In this document: positions 7,829 through 14,895 of the stretch, in pieces | Layout of the letters: every line of letters begins with the position of its first letter | Numbering within the stretch: position 1 is the first letter of the stretch | NCBI GenBank assembly: GCA_964369355.1 | Contig: CAYJEO010000010.1 | Location: 1-24,434 of the forward strand | Origin: CAYJEO01 sp964369355 | GTDB taxonomy: Bacteria > Bacillota_I > Bacilli_A > RF39 > UBA660 | Length of the DNA: 24,434 bases | Reading direction: 5' to 3' | Notes under the pieces: model-generated | The model's database searches: none | What the model was told of the DNA's origin: nothing | The model's input: the letters and a program-made list of their open reading frames with translations, nothing else | Made by a program: the position numbers and the translations under genes

Positions 7829-10644
7829 TGTTTAGAGAAATAGAAAAAAAATGGCAAAAACATTGGGATGATAACCAAACATTTAAAACAGAAAATAATA
7901 GTGATTTAGAAAAATTTTATTATTTAATAGAATTTCCATATCCATCAGGAGCAGGATTACATGTAGGACATGTTAGAAGTTATACTGCACTAGATGCAAT
8001 GGCTAGAAAAAAAAGAATGCAAGGATTTAATGTATTATATCCAATAGGATGGGATGCATTTGGTCTTCCAACAGAACAATATGCTATAAAAAATAAAATA
8101 CATCCAACAAAAGCAACAGAAGAAAACATAGCAGTATTTAAAAAACAAATAAAAGACTTAGGTATTTCATTTGACTGGGATAGAGAATTTTCAACAACAG
8201 ATCCAGAATACTATAAATGGACGCAATGGCAATTTTTAAAATTTGTAGAACATAATATGGCATACAAAGAAAAAAAAGAAATTAATTGGTGTCCTAATTG
8301 TAAAATAGGTTTATCAAACGAAGAAGCAGAAGGAAATGTATGTGAACGTTGTGGTGGCGATGTTGTAAAAAAAGAAAAAGAACAATGGATTTTAAAAATG
8401 AGTGAATATTCTGAAAAATTACTTCAAGGATTAGAAGAAACAGAATTTTTAGATAGAATTAAAACTGCTCAAGTAAACTGGATTGGTAAAAGTACAGGAG
8501 CATTAGTAGATTTTAAATTAACAGTAGATGAAACATTACAAGTGTTTACAACAAGACCAGATACTTTATTCGGAGTAACTTTTATGGTTATATCACCTGA
8601 ACATAAATTATTATCAAATTATAGTGATTTAATTACAAATATGAATGAAATAAAAGAATATCAAACATTAGCTGCTAAAAAAACAGAAATTGAAAGAACA
8701 GATGCAACAAAAGAAAAAACTGGTGTAAAAATAGAAGGTATTAAAGCAATTAATCCTGTAACTAATAAAGAAATAGAAATTTGGATAAGTGATTATGTTT
8801 TAGCAAACTATGGAACTGGTGCTATTATGGCTGTTCCTGCACATGATCAAAGAGATTATGAATTTGCTAAGAAATTTAATATAGAAATAGTTCAAGTATT
8901 AGCGGAAGAAACTGGTGTTGCCCATGCTAACGAAGATTACAAAGAAAGCATTGTAGCAGTAGTTTATGACCCTAAAGAAAAGAAATATTTAACAATTAAT
9001 TGGAATAATTTAGGTGGAAGATTATTTATTGGTGGCACTAGAAAAAATAATGAACCAGTAATAGATTGTGCATTAAGAGAAATAGAAGAAGAAACAGGTT
9101 ACTATGACTTAAAATTGGTAAAAGAAACATTTAAGATTAAACATCATTATTATGCACACAATAAAGATAAATATTTTGGAATAGAATGTACAGGTTTATA
9201 TTTTGAATTAAATAGTGATAAACAAAGAAGTCAAAACTTAGATGAAGATGAACTTTTTGAAGTTGAATGGGTTTCAAGAGATGTAGTTGATAAAGAAATT
9301 ATTGAACCACTTCACAATAAAACTTTCTCATATATAATTAATGATTCTGCTATTACGGGGAATGGAGTAATGATTAATTCAGAATTTTTAAATGGGATTG
9401 ATAATAAACAAGACTCTATTAAAAAAATGATTGAACATTTAGAACAAAACAAAATAGGTCGAGCAAAAACAAATTATAAATTACAAGACTGGATTTTTTC
9501 TCGTCAAAGATTCTGGGGAGAACCAATACCAATGATTCATTGTGATACTTGTGGATGGGTAAAAGAAAAAGAAGAAAACTTACCAGTATTATTACCAAAT
9601 GTTGCTTCATATGAACCAACTGATGATGGTGAAAGTCCTTTAGCAAATATTGAAGAATTTGTTAACACAACTTGTCCAAAATGTGGTAAACCTGCAAAAA
9701 GAGAAACAGATACTATGCCAAACTGGGCTGGTTCTAGCTGGTATTACTTAAGATATATGGATCCTAAAAACGATAAAGAATTCGTATCAAAAGAAGCAAT
9801 GGATTACTGGGGTATGGTAAATTACTACAATGGTGGTATGGAACATGCTACAAGACATTTATTATATGCAAGATTCTGGCATAATTTCTTATATGATCAT
9901 GGATATGTAACATATAATGAACCATTTAAAAAACGTGTTGCTCATGGAATGATTTTGGGTTCTAATGGAGAAAAAATGAGTAAATCAAAAGGAAATGTTG
10001 TAAATCCTGATGATATGGTTAAAGAATATGGTGCAGATGCCCTAAGAACTTATGAAATGTTTATAGGAGATTATCAATCAGATGCTGCATGGAGTGAAGA
10101 TGGATTAAAAGGATGTAAAAAATTCTTAGATAGAATATCTAGATTATCTTCAAAAGTAATAGAAGGTAATGAATTTAGTAAAGAAACTGAAATATTAATG
10201 AATCAAACTATTAAAAAAGTAACAGAAGATTTAGAAAATATGAAATACAATACTGCAGTAGCGGCATTAATGATTTTATTAAATGAATTAGATAAATTAA
10301 ATAATATTACTAAAAAAGATTACTACACATTATTAATATTATTAAATCCTATCGCACCGCATATAACAGAAGAATTAAATCAAATACATATATCTTCTAC
10401 ATTATTAACAGACTCAACATGGCCAATATATGATGAAACAAAACTTACAAATAATACTTATGAGTTAGTTGTTCAAGTAAATGGTAAAGTAAGAGGTAAA
10501 ATAGAAGTATCTATGGAAACTACAAAAGAAGAAATGGAAGAATATGCAAAACAAATAGATAATGTAAAAACTAACATTGAAGGAAAAGAAATAGTAAAAG
10601 TGATCATTGTTCCTAAAAGGTTAGTAAATATTGTTGTAAAATAA
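7828..10644 (+). CDS. leuS: Leucyl-tRNA synthetase with an inserted Nudix hydrolase domain
   Basis: This class Ia synthetase charges tRNA-Leu with leucine. Visible landmarks are HVGH (45-48), zinc ligands CPNC (155-158) and CERC (172-175), editing-domain motifs TTRPDTLFG and AVPAHDQRDYEFA (editing Asp343 region), a second Cys set CDTC (572-575) and CPKC (616-619), KMSKS (716-720), and the C-terminal domain starting LVVQVNGKVRGK. At 938 aa it is about 130 longer than Bacillus LeuRS. The excess is a Nudix domain at about residues 359-505, placed in the CP1 editing domain between NIEIVQVL and AITGNGVMINSEFLNG. Its Nudix box (403-425) fits GX5EX7REUXEEXGU perfectly. The frame is continuous and both LeuRS halves are intact, so this is a real insertion and not a frameshift artefact. 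Expression is controlled by the leucine T-box. Confidence 0.96.
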   Translation: MFREIEKKWQKHWDDNQTFKTENNSDLEKFYYLIEFPYPSGAGLHVGHVRSYTALDAMARKKRMQGFNVLYPIGWDAFGLPTEQYAIKNKIHPTKATEENIAVFKKQIKDLGISFDWDREFSTTDPEYYKWTQWQFLKFVEHNMAYKEKKEINWCPNCKIGLSNEEAEGNVCERCGGDVVKKEKEQWILKMSEYSEKLLQGLEETEFLDRIKTAQVNWIGKSTGALVDFKLTVDETLQVFTTRPDTLFGVTFMVISPEHKLLSNYSDLITNMNEIKEYQTLAAKKTEIERTDATKEKTGVKIEGIKAINPVTNKEIEIWISDYVLANYGTGAIMAVPAHDQRDYEFAKKFNIEIVQVLAEETGVAHANEDYKESIVAVVYDPKEKKYLTINWNNLGGRLFIGGTRKNNEPVIDCALREIEEETGYYDLKLVKETFKIKHHYYAHNKDKYFGIECTGLYFELNSDKQRSQNLDEDELFEVEWVSRDVVDKEIIEPLHNKTFSYIINDSAITGNGVMINSEFLNGIDNKQDSIKKMIEHLEQNKIGRAKTNYKLQDWIFSRQRFWGEPIPMIHCDTCGWVKEKEENLPVLLPNVASYEPTDDGESPLANIEEFVNTTCPKCGKPAKRETDTMPNWAGSSWYYLRYMDPKNDKEFVSKEAMDYWGMVNYYNGGMEHATRHLLYARFWHNFLYDHGYVTYNEPFKKRVAHGMILGSNGEKMSKSKGNVVNPDDMVKEYGADALRTYEMFIGDYQSDAAWSEDGLKGCKKFLDRISRLSSKVIEGNEFSKETEILMNQTIKKVTEDLENMKYNTAVAALMILLNELDKLNNITKKDYYTLLILLNPIAPHITEELNQIHISSTLLTDSTWPIYDETKLTNNTYELVVQVNGKVRGKIEVSMETTKEEMEEYAKQIDNVKTNIEGKEIVKVIIVPKRLVNIVVK

Positions 10645-10665
10645 GGAATATTAATTCCTTTTTTT
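10643..10665 (+). terminator. Intrinsic terminator of leuS
   Basis: AAGGAAT (10643-10649) pairs with ATTCCTT (10654-10660), loop ATTA, then a T run. The stem starts at the second base of the leuS TAA stop. Confidence 0.8.
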
Positions 10666-10680
10666 ATTTTAAACTTGAAT

Positions 10681-10709
10681 TTGACAAAAGAAAAAAGTTA
10701 TGTTAGTAT
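10681..10709 (+). promoter_or_regulatory. Consensus promoter for the 127-aa gene
   Basis: TTGACA (10681-10686), 17-base spacer ending in TGt, and TAGTAT (10704-10709). This is one of the two best sigma-A type promoters in the window. Confidence 0.8.
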
Positions 10710-10733
10710 ACTCGGCATCAAGGGGGAAATAAT

Positions 10734-11117
10734 ATGACAAAAGAAAATAAAACAGGTAAAGTATCAAATGTAAAAGGAAATTATAAAACAAAAGGATTAG
10801 CGATATTCCTATCAGGACTTATATTAGGTGGAGTTGCGCATAATCAAACTATTAAATTGATAAATGGAATAGTAGAAGATGCGAAATATTCAGCAGCAGT
10901 AGCAACTATAAATTCTGAAATAGCAGAATATGAAATTGATGTGGCAAAAGCAGCGTTAAATGGAATAGATGTAACAGGTTTAGATCAATTTGGTTATATA
11001 AATACAAATGAAGATATTCAAACAGGATATGCAGAAATAGCAATAGTAGAAAAAGATTTAATCATAGCAGAATACGAGTTAGACATGATAGAACAACAAT
11101 ATATAAAAACAAAATAA
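10734..11117 (+). CDS. Unknown 127-aa protein with one membrane helix
   Basis: I do not recognise this gene. The first 24 residues are Lys/Asn-rich and probably cytoplasmic. A hydrophobic, Gly-containing helix follows (about 25-41, LAIFLSGLILGG). The remainder is acidic, mostly helical, with repeated Ala/Glu/Ile spacing (EIAEYEIDVAKAAL, AEIAIVEKDLIIAEYELDMIEQQY) suggesting a coiled coil, interrupted near residue 75-95 by a loop GIDVTGLDQFGYINTNED. It looks like a single-pass anchored protein with an extracytoplasmic helical domain. It has its own consensus promoter, a strong GGGGGAAAT ribosome site and its own terminator, so it is a monocistronic unit between leuS and rnhB. Confidence 0.75.
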   Translation: MTKENKTGKVSNVKGNYKTKGLAIFLSGLILGGVAHNQTIKLINGIVEDAKYSAAVATINSEIAEYEIDVAKAALNGIDVTGLDQFGYINTNEDIQTGYAEIAIVEKDLIIAEYELDMIEQQYIKTK

Positions 11118-11139
11118 GAATAGCAATATTCTTTTTTTT
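11116..11139 (+). terminator. Intrinsic terminator of the 127-aa gene
   Basis: AAGAATA (11116-11122) pairs with TATTCTT (11127-11133) around a GCAA tetraloop, followed by a T run. The stem starts inside the TAA stop codon. Confidence 0.85.
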
Positions 11140-11143
11140 AATA

Positions 11144-11149
11144 TATAAT
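11144..11149 (+). promoter_or_regulatory. Possible -10 element for rnhB
   Basis: TATAAT 15 bases before the rnhB start; no convincing -35 because that region is the preceding terminator. The spacing resembles the pyk promoter. Confidence 0.4.
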
Positions 11150-11164
11150 TAATTAGGTGATAAA

Positions 11165-11800
11165 ATGAAAACAAATTATAATATGTACGAATATGAAAAT
11201 AGATTAAATAAAGAAGGATATAAAAATATAGCCGGACTGGATGAAGCAGGAAGAGGTCCATTATTTGGACCTGTAGTAGCAGCTTGTTGTGTTTTAAAGC
11301 CTAATTTCAAACTAGATGGACTAACAGACTCAAAACAATTAACTGAAAAAAAACGTGATTTATATGTTGAATATATAAAAGAAAATACTTATTATGGAAT
11401 AGGGATAATAGATAATAATGAAATAGATGAAATAAATATATATGAAGCATCAAGAAAAGCGATGTTAAAAGCCTTAGAAGAAGTTGAAAAACAAATAAAA
11501 GTAGATTATGTTTTATCAGATGCAATGCCACTTCCTACTATAGAAAAACATGAAGCTATTATAAAAGGAGATGCTAAAAGTATTACAATAGCAGCAGCTT
11601 CTGTAATAGCGAAAACAACAAGAGATAAAATGATATATGAAATAGATAAATTATACCCACAATATGAATTTAAATCACATAAAGGATATCCTACTAAAAA
11701 ACATATAGAAAATTTAAATAAATACGGGTTAATAGAAGGTTATAGAAAAACTTATGGACCTGTAAAAAAATTATTAAACCAAAACATTGAAAAAAATTAA
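11165..11800 (+). CDS. rnhB: Ribonuclease HII
   Basis: RNase HII removes RNA from RNA/DNA hybrids and starts repair of single misincorporated ribonucleotides. The 211-aa sequence has the type II signature IAGLDEAGRGPLFGPVVAA with acidic pair Asp26-Glu27, then LTDSKQLTEKKRD, a third acidic position in DYVLSDAMPLP, and ITIAAASVIAKTTRDK and YEFKSHKGYPTKKH near the C-terminus. AGGTGAT sits eight bases before the ATG. There is no terminator after it. Instead its last 14 bases contain the -35 of the next promoter, so rnhB transcripts may run into the ruvX operon. Confidence 0.96.
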   Translation: MKTNYNMYEYENRLNKEGYKNIAGLDEAGRGPLFGPVVAACCVLKPNFKLDGLTDSKQLTEKKRDLYVEYIKENTYYGIGIIDNNEIDEINIYEASRKAMLKALEEVEKQIKVDYVLSDAMPLPTIEKHEAIIKGDAKSITIAAASVIAKTTRDKMIYEIDKLYPQYEFKSHKGYPTKKHIENLNKYGLIEGYRKTYGPVKKLLNQNIEKN

Positions 11801-11815
11801 AATCAATGATACAAT
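11787..11815 (+). promoter_or_regulatory. Promoter of the ruvX operon, with overlapping palindrome
   Basis: TTGAAA (11787-11792), 17-base spacer ending in TGa, and TACAAT (11810-11815). The -35 lies inside the rnhB coding end. A perfect palindrome ATACAATTAAATTGTAT (11809-11825) covers the -10 and the predicted transcription start and could be an operator. Confidence 0.7.
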
Positions 11816-11841
11816 TAAATTGTATTCATAGAGGTGATGGT

Positions 11842-11865
11842 ATGAGAGAGAAAAATTTAAAATGA
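11842..11865 (+). CDS. Seven-codon leader ORF overlapping the ruvX start
   Basis: GAGGTGAT at 11831-11838 is the only good ribosome site in this leader. It is correctly spaced to an ATG at 11842 that opens MREKNLK and ends in TGA. That TGA overlaps the ruvX ATG as ATGA (11862-11865). ruvX itself has only A/T-rich sequence before its start. The arrangement suggests that ribosomes load on the mini-ORF and re-initiate on ruvX. In Bacillus the gene before ruvX is the small ireB/yrzL; here it is absent. Translation of the peptide is inferred. Confidence 0.5.
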   Translation: MREKNLK

Positions 11866-12287
11866 GATATTTAGGACTAGATTTAGGAACTAAAACATTA
11901 GGACTAGCAATAAGTGATCCAACGGGTCTAATAGCAAGTACTTATACAACTCTGCGTTTTGAAGAAGGTGACTATGATTCATTATTTTCAAAACTAAAAG
12001 ATATCATCGAATTAGAAAAAATAGAAGCCTTAGTATTAGGGTTGCCAAAAAATATGAATAATACAATCGGAGAAAGAGCCGAAACAACAATTGAATTTCA
12101 AAAAAAATTAGAAGAATATTTGGGTATGGAAGTACATTTACAAGACGAAAGATTATCAACTGTATCAGCACATAATTTTATGATTCAAGCTGATATGTCT
12201 AGAAAAAAAAGAAAGCAAAAAGTTGATAGCCTAGCTGCTAATATAATACTTCAAACATATTTAGATAAAACGAAAGGGATGAAATAA
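11862..12287 (+). CDS. ruvX: YqgF/RuvX family Holliday-junction resolvase-like protein (pre-16S rRNA nuclease)
   Basis: This 141-aa RNase H-fold protein of the YqgF family is linked in bacteria to 16S rRNA 5'-end maturation and to Holliday-junction resolution. Visible features are the first-strand motif RYLGLDLGTKTLGLAISD with the catalytic Asp, LVLGLPKNMNNTIGERAE, VHLQDERLSTVSAHNFM and the final catalytic region KVDSLAANIILQTYLD. The start at 11862 is fixed by this conserved N-terminus; the ribosome site belongs to the preceding mini-ORF. DUF1292 starts two bases after its stop, as in the Bacillus yrrK-yrzB pair. Confidence 0.93.
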   Translation: MRYLGLDLGTKTLGLAISDPTGLIASTYTTLRFEEGDYDSLFSKLKDIIELEKIEALVLGLPKNMNNTIGERAETTIEFQKKLEEYLGMEVHLQDERLSTVSAHNFMIQADMSRKKRKQKVDSLAANIILQTYLDKTKGMK

Positions 12288-12288
12288 T

Positions 12289-12576
12289 ATGGAAGAACAA
12301 TTAACATTTACATTAACGGATGAAGCAGGTAAAGAAATAGCTTGTGAAGCATTATTTACTTTTGAATCACCAGAAACAAACAAAAATTACATAGTATATA
12401 CAGATAATACTACAGATGAAGAAGGAAATACTAAAATCTACGCTGCAATTTATGATCCAAACGAAGAGTTAAAAGCTTTAACACCAATTACTGATGATAA
12501 AGAATGGAAAATCGTAGAAACAATTTTAGACGAATTAAAAGCTGAATTTGCAGAAGAGGAAAAAGACGAGCAATAA
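12289..12576 (+). CDS. DUF1292 (YrzB-like) small acidic protein
   Basis: This 95-aa acidic protein matches DUF1292 by memory: a beta-rich core with ACEALFTFESPETNKNYIVYTDN, then EGNTKIYAAIYDP and the helical end KEWKIVETILDELKAEF. The family has no firm function but is conserved next to ruvX and mltG in Bacillota, as here. It starts one base after the ruvX stop, with AAAGGGATGAAAT just upstream as the ribosome site. Its stop codon lies in the loop of a terminator-like hairpin. Confidence 0.85.
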   Translation: MEEQLTFTLTDEAGKEIACEALFTFESPETNKNYIVYTDNTTDEEGNTKIYAAIYDPNEELKALTPITDDKEWKIVETILDELKAEFAEEEKDEQ

Positions 12577-12586
12577 GCTCGTTTTT
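12562..12586 (+). terminator. Terminator/attenuator hairpin between DUF1292 and mltG
   Basis: AAAGACGAGC pairs with GCTCGTTTTT (one G-T pair) around loop AATAA, which holds the DUF1292 TAA stop; the 3' arm ends in TTTTT. It lies inside an apparent operon, only 12 bases before the mltG ATG, so it may act as a partial terminator lowering mltG expression. Confidence 0.6.
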
Positions 12587-12598
12587 AATGCATTAAGT

Positions 12599-13675
12599 AT
12601 GAAGTTGTATAAAATATTAATATTATTAATTACTTTATTAATAATAGGAGCAATAACTAGTTTATTTATATATAACAGTAACATTCAAGCAGTAAGCAGT
12701 GAATCAAAAGAAGTAGAATTTAGTGTAGAAACAGGTAGTAGTTTTTCAACTCTAGCTACTAGTTTAAAAGAAAATAACTTAATTAAATCAGAATTTTTCT
12801 ATAAAATATATGTTAGATTAAATAATCCAACAAACTTACAAGCAGGACCATATTTATTAAATGAAAATATGAGTGTAGAACAAATTATTGATACACTAAG
12901 TCAAGGAAATACATATAATCCAGATGCAATAACTATAACTTTTAAAGAAGGTCTTCATATGAGAAGTATTGCAGAAATTATCGAACAAAATACTAATAAT
13001 ACATATGATAGTGTATTTACTTTATTAGAAGATGAAGAATATTTAGATACTTTAATAGAAAATTATTGGTTTTTAACAGATGAAATTAAAAATGAAGAAA
13101 TTTATTATTCATTAGAAGGATATTTATTTCCAAGTACATACCAATTTGCAAATGATGATGTAACAGTACAAGAAATATTTAAAGTAATGTTAGATCAAAC
13201 AAGTAAAAATTTAGAAAATGTAAAAGAACAAATAGAATCAACTGAATATACATTCCATGAAATGTTAACAATGGCATCAATTGTAGAATTAGAGGCAGCA
13301 GCATCAGACGATAGAGCAGGTGTTGCAGGAGTATTTTATAATAGGTTAGAAGATAATTGGAGTTTAGGAAGTGATGTAACTACTTACTATGCAGAAAAAA
13401 TAGAAATGTCAGATAGAGATTTATATAGATCTGAAATAGATGAAGTAAATGCTTATAACACAAGACCATCAGCAATGGCAGGTAAACTACCAGTAGGTCC
13501 AATTTGTAATCCAGGATTAGACGCAATACTTGCATCTATTAATCCTACTGATCATGATAATTATTATTTTGTTGCAGATAAAAATAAAGAAACATACTTT
13601 ATGAAAACATACTCAGAACATTTAGCTAAAGTAGCAGAATTAAAAGAAGCAGGTTTATGGTATGAATATAACTAA
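12599..13675 (+). CDS. mltG: Endolytic murein transglycosylase MltG
   Basis: MltG cleaves nascent peptidoglycan glycan strands at the outer face of the membrane and is thought to terminate their growth. With the ATG at 12599 the protein is 358 aa: a short basic start, a signal-anchor helix (about 4-25), a LysM-like region (about 45-110) and the YceG catalytic domain. The catalytic Glu230 sits in ASIVELEAA, followed by RAGVAGVFYNRL, SLGSDVTTYY, PVGPICNPGLDAI and YFVADKNKETYF. A longer frame could begin at TTG 12548, but neither start has a clear ribosome site. I prefer 12599 because it is an ATG giving a normal signal-anchor N-terminus. The end overlaps trmR by 14 bases. Confidence 0.88.
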   Translation: MKLYKILILLITLLIIGAITSLFIYNSNIQAVSSESKEVEFSVETGSSFSTLATSLKENNLIKSEFFYKIYVRLNNPTNLQAGPYLLNENMSVEQIIDTLSQGNTYNPDAITITFKEGLHMRSIAEIIEQNTNNTYDSVFTLLEDEEYLDTLIENYWFLTDEIKNEEIYYSLEGYLFPSTYQFANDDVTVQEIFKVMLDQTSKNLENVKEQIESTEYTFHEMLTMASIVELEAAASDDRAGVAGVFYNRLEDNWSLGSDVTTYYAEKIEMSDRDLYRSEIDEVNAYNTRPSAMAGKLPVGPICNPGLDAILASINPTDHDNYYFVADKNKETYFMKTYSEHLAKVAELKEAGLWYEYN

Positions 13676-14237
13676 AATAAAAGAATATGCACAAAAAAAT
13701 AATGTACCTATTATGTTAGATGATGGAATTGAATTTTTAGAAAATTATATAAAAGAAAATAATATAAAAACAATATTAGAAATAGGTTCAGCAATTGGTT
13801 ACTCAGCAATTAAAATGGCTTTAGTAGATGAAGAAATTACTATAACTACTATTGAAAGAGATATTAATAGATATGAAGAAGCTATTAAAAATATTAAAGA
13901 ATTTAATTTAGAAAAAAGAATTAATATAATAAATATTGATGCTTTTGATTTTAAAACTAAAGATAAATTTGATTTAATATTTATAGATGCAGCAAAAGCA
14001 CAATATATAAGTTTTTTTAATCAATTTAAAGATAACTTAAATGAAACAGGAGTAATAGTATCAGATAACCTAGATTTCCATGGATTAACTAAGGAAGGCG
14101 CTATTATTGAAAGTAGAAATGTAAGACAATTAGTTAGAAAAATAAATAACTATATTACATTTTTAGAAGAAAATAAAGAATTTAATACTACTTTTTACAC
14201 TTTAGGTGATGGAGTAGCTATATCAAAAAGGAATTGA
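13662..14237 (+). CDS. trmR: YrrM-type O-methyltransferase, probable tRNA 5-hydroxyuridine methyltransferase
   Basis: This 191-aa SAM-dependent methyltransferase belongs to the catechol-O-methyltransferase-like family 3. SAM-binding motif I is ILEIGSAIGYSAIKMA (about 37-52). The following motifs are ITTIERD, INIINIDAFDF, the metal/active-site segment LIFIDAAKAQYISFF, and SDNLDFHG. In Bacillus subtilis YrrM (TrmR) methylates 5-hydroxyuridine 34 of tRNAs to 5-methoxyuridine, using the product of the U32 proteins TrhP1/TrhP2; both homologues follow downstream here. The ORF overlaps mltG by 14 bases. It ends in TGA, evidence that TGA is a stop in this genome. Confidence 0.87.
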   Translation: MNITKIKEYAQKNNVPIMLDDGIEFLENYIKENNIKTILEIGSAIGYSAIKMALVDEEITITTIERDINRYEEAIKNIKEFNLEKRINIINIDAFDFKTKDKFDLIFIDAAKAQYISFFNQFKDNLNETGVIVSDNLDFHGLTKEGAIIESRNVRQLVRKINNYITFLEENKEFNTTFYTLGDGVAISKRN

Positions 14238-14241
14238 TTAA

Positions 14242-14475
14242 ATGGAAAATTTAAGAGAAACAATTATAAATTTAATAGGAGAAACTGGATATAGTATTTT
14301 GCTATTTATATTATGTATTGCTATATTATATTATTTATTTTATAAATTTAAAATAGCACTAGGACCTTACTTCAAAGATAAATCACAATTTCAATTTAAA
14401 AGTTTTTTTAAACTATTAGTAGTTAGCTTAGTAGGATTTATATTTATTCTTATTCTATTAATGCTATTAGGATAA
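14242..14475 (+). CDS. Small two-helix membrane protein, unknown
   Basis: I do not recognise this 77-aa protein. It has two hydrophobic helices (about 16-35 and 57-76) joined by a basic, Phe-rich loop (FKIALGPYFKDKSQFQFKSFFK). The ribosome site AAGGAATTG lies inside the end of trmR, four bases separate the stop of trmR from this start, and the next small membrane gene follows 12 bases later. It is therefore co-transcribed with trmR and located between trmR and the two U32 genes, where Bacillus has no such gene as far as I recall. Confidence 0.72.
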   Translation: MENLRETIINLIGETGYSILLFILCIAILYYLFYKFKIALGPYFKDKSQFQFKSFFKLLVVSLVGFIFILILLMLLG

Positions 14476-14487
14476 AGGAAGTAATTT

Positions 14488-14832
14488 ATGATACCAGAAG
14501 AATATAGTTTTATATTTACAACAGTAGTAATGCTATTTGTAATGTATATTGTATTTAATGAAACAATTAAATCAAAAGATTATATAAAATCAGCTTTAAT
14601 AGGGACTGTAGTGTATTATATTTCATCTATTTTAGTTGAAGGATATACACTTACTATAAACTTAGGGTTAATATTAGTAGTATTAACACGTTTTATATCT
14701 TATTATTTATCATTAATGTATTCGATAAATATTAAAAACAAAGGTGAAATATATAAGTTTATAAATTTTTTAATATGTGACTTTTTACTAAATACCATAG
14801 TATTTGTTACATTAATTAAAATTATATTTTAA
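14488..14832 (+). CDS. Small polytopic membrane protein, unknown
   Basis: I do not recognise this 114-aa protein. About four hydrophobic helices span most of the length (near 7-24, 34-50, 56-78 and 91-112), with short charged loops. AAAGGAAGTAATTT gives a clear ribosome site. It is the last gene of the ruvX operon and is followed by a strong terminator that begins in its stop codon. With the preceding 77-aa protein it may form a membrane pair, but nothing in the sequence shows an activity. Confidence 0.72.
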   Translation: MIPEEYSFIFTTVVMLFVMYIVFNETIKSKDYIKSALIGTVVYYISSILVEGYTLTINLGLILVVLTRFISYYLSLMYSINIKNKGEIYKFINFLICDFLLNTIVFVTLIKIIF

Positions 14833-14856
14833 GAAACTAAAAGTTTCTTTTTTTTT
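14831..14856 (+). terminator. Intrinsic terminator of the ruvX operon
   Basis: AAGAAACT (14831-14838) pairs perfectly with AGTTTCTT (14842-14849), loop AAA, followed by a long T run. The stem starts at the second base of the TAA stop. Confidence 0.88.
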
Positions 14857-14863
14857 AATAATT

Positions 14864-14872
14864 TGCTATAAT
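14864..14872 (+). promoter_or_regulatory. Extended -10 promoter for the U32 gene pair
   Basis: TGCTATAAT is a perfect extended -10 element (TG 14864-14865, TATAAT 14867-14872). The -35 position falls in the preceding terminator and is poor. Confidence 0.65.
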
Positions 14873-14895
14873 GTTTTAATTGAAGGAAGTGACTT

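Noticed and set aside
8902..9340. LeuRS insert as a frameshift, assembly error or intein
   Set aside because: The frame is continuous, both flanks join at normal editing-domain sequence, and the insert is a Nudix domain without intein splice motifs.
9419..9646. Antisense open frame opposite leuS
   Set aside because: It is a shadow of the LeuRS sequence around the second zinc region; the product is His/Leu-rich and has no known motif.
12548..12598. TTG start for mltG
   Set aside because: It lies inside DUF1292 and its terminator hairpin and has no ribosome site; ATG 12599 gives a normal signal-anchor N-terminus. Not fully excluded.
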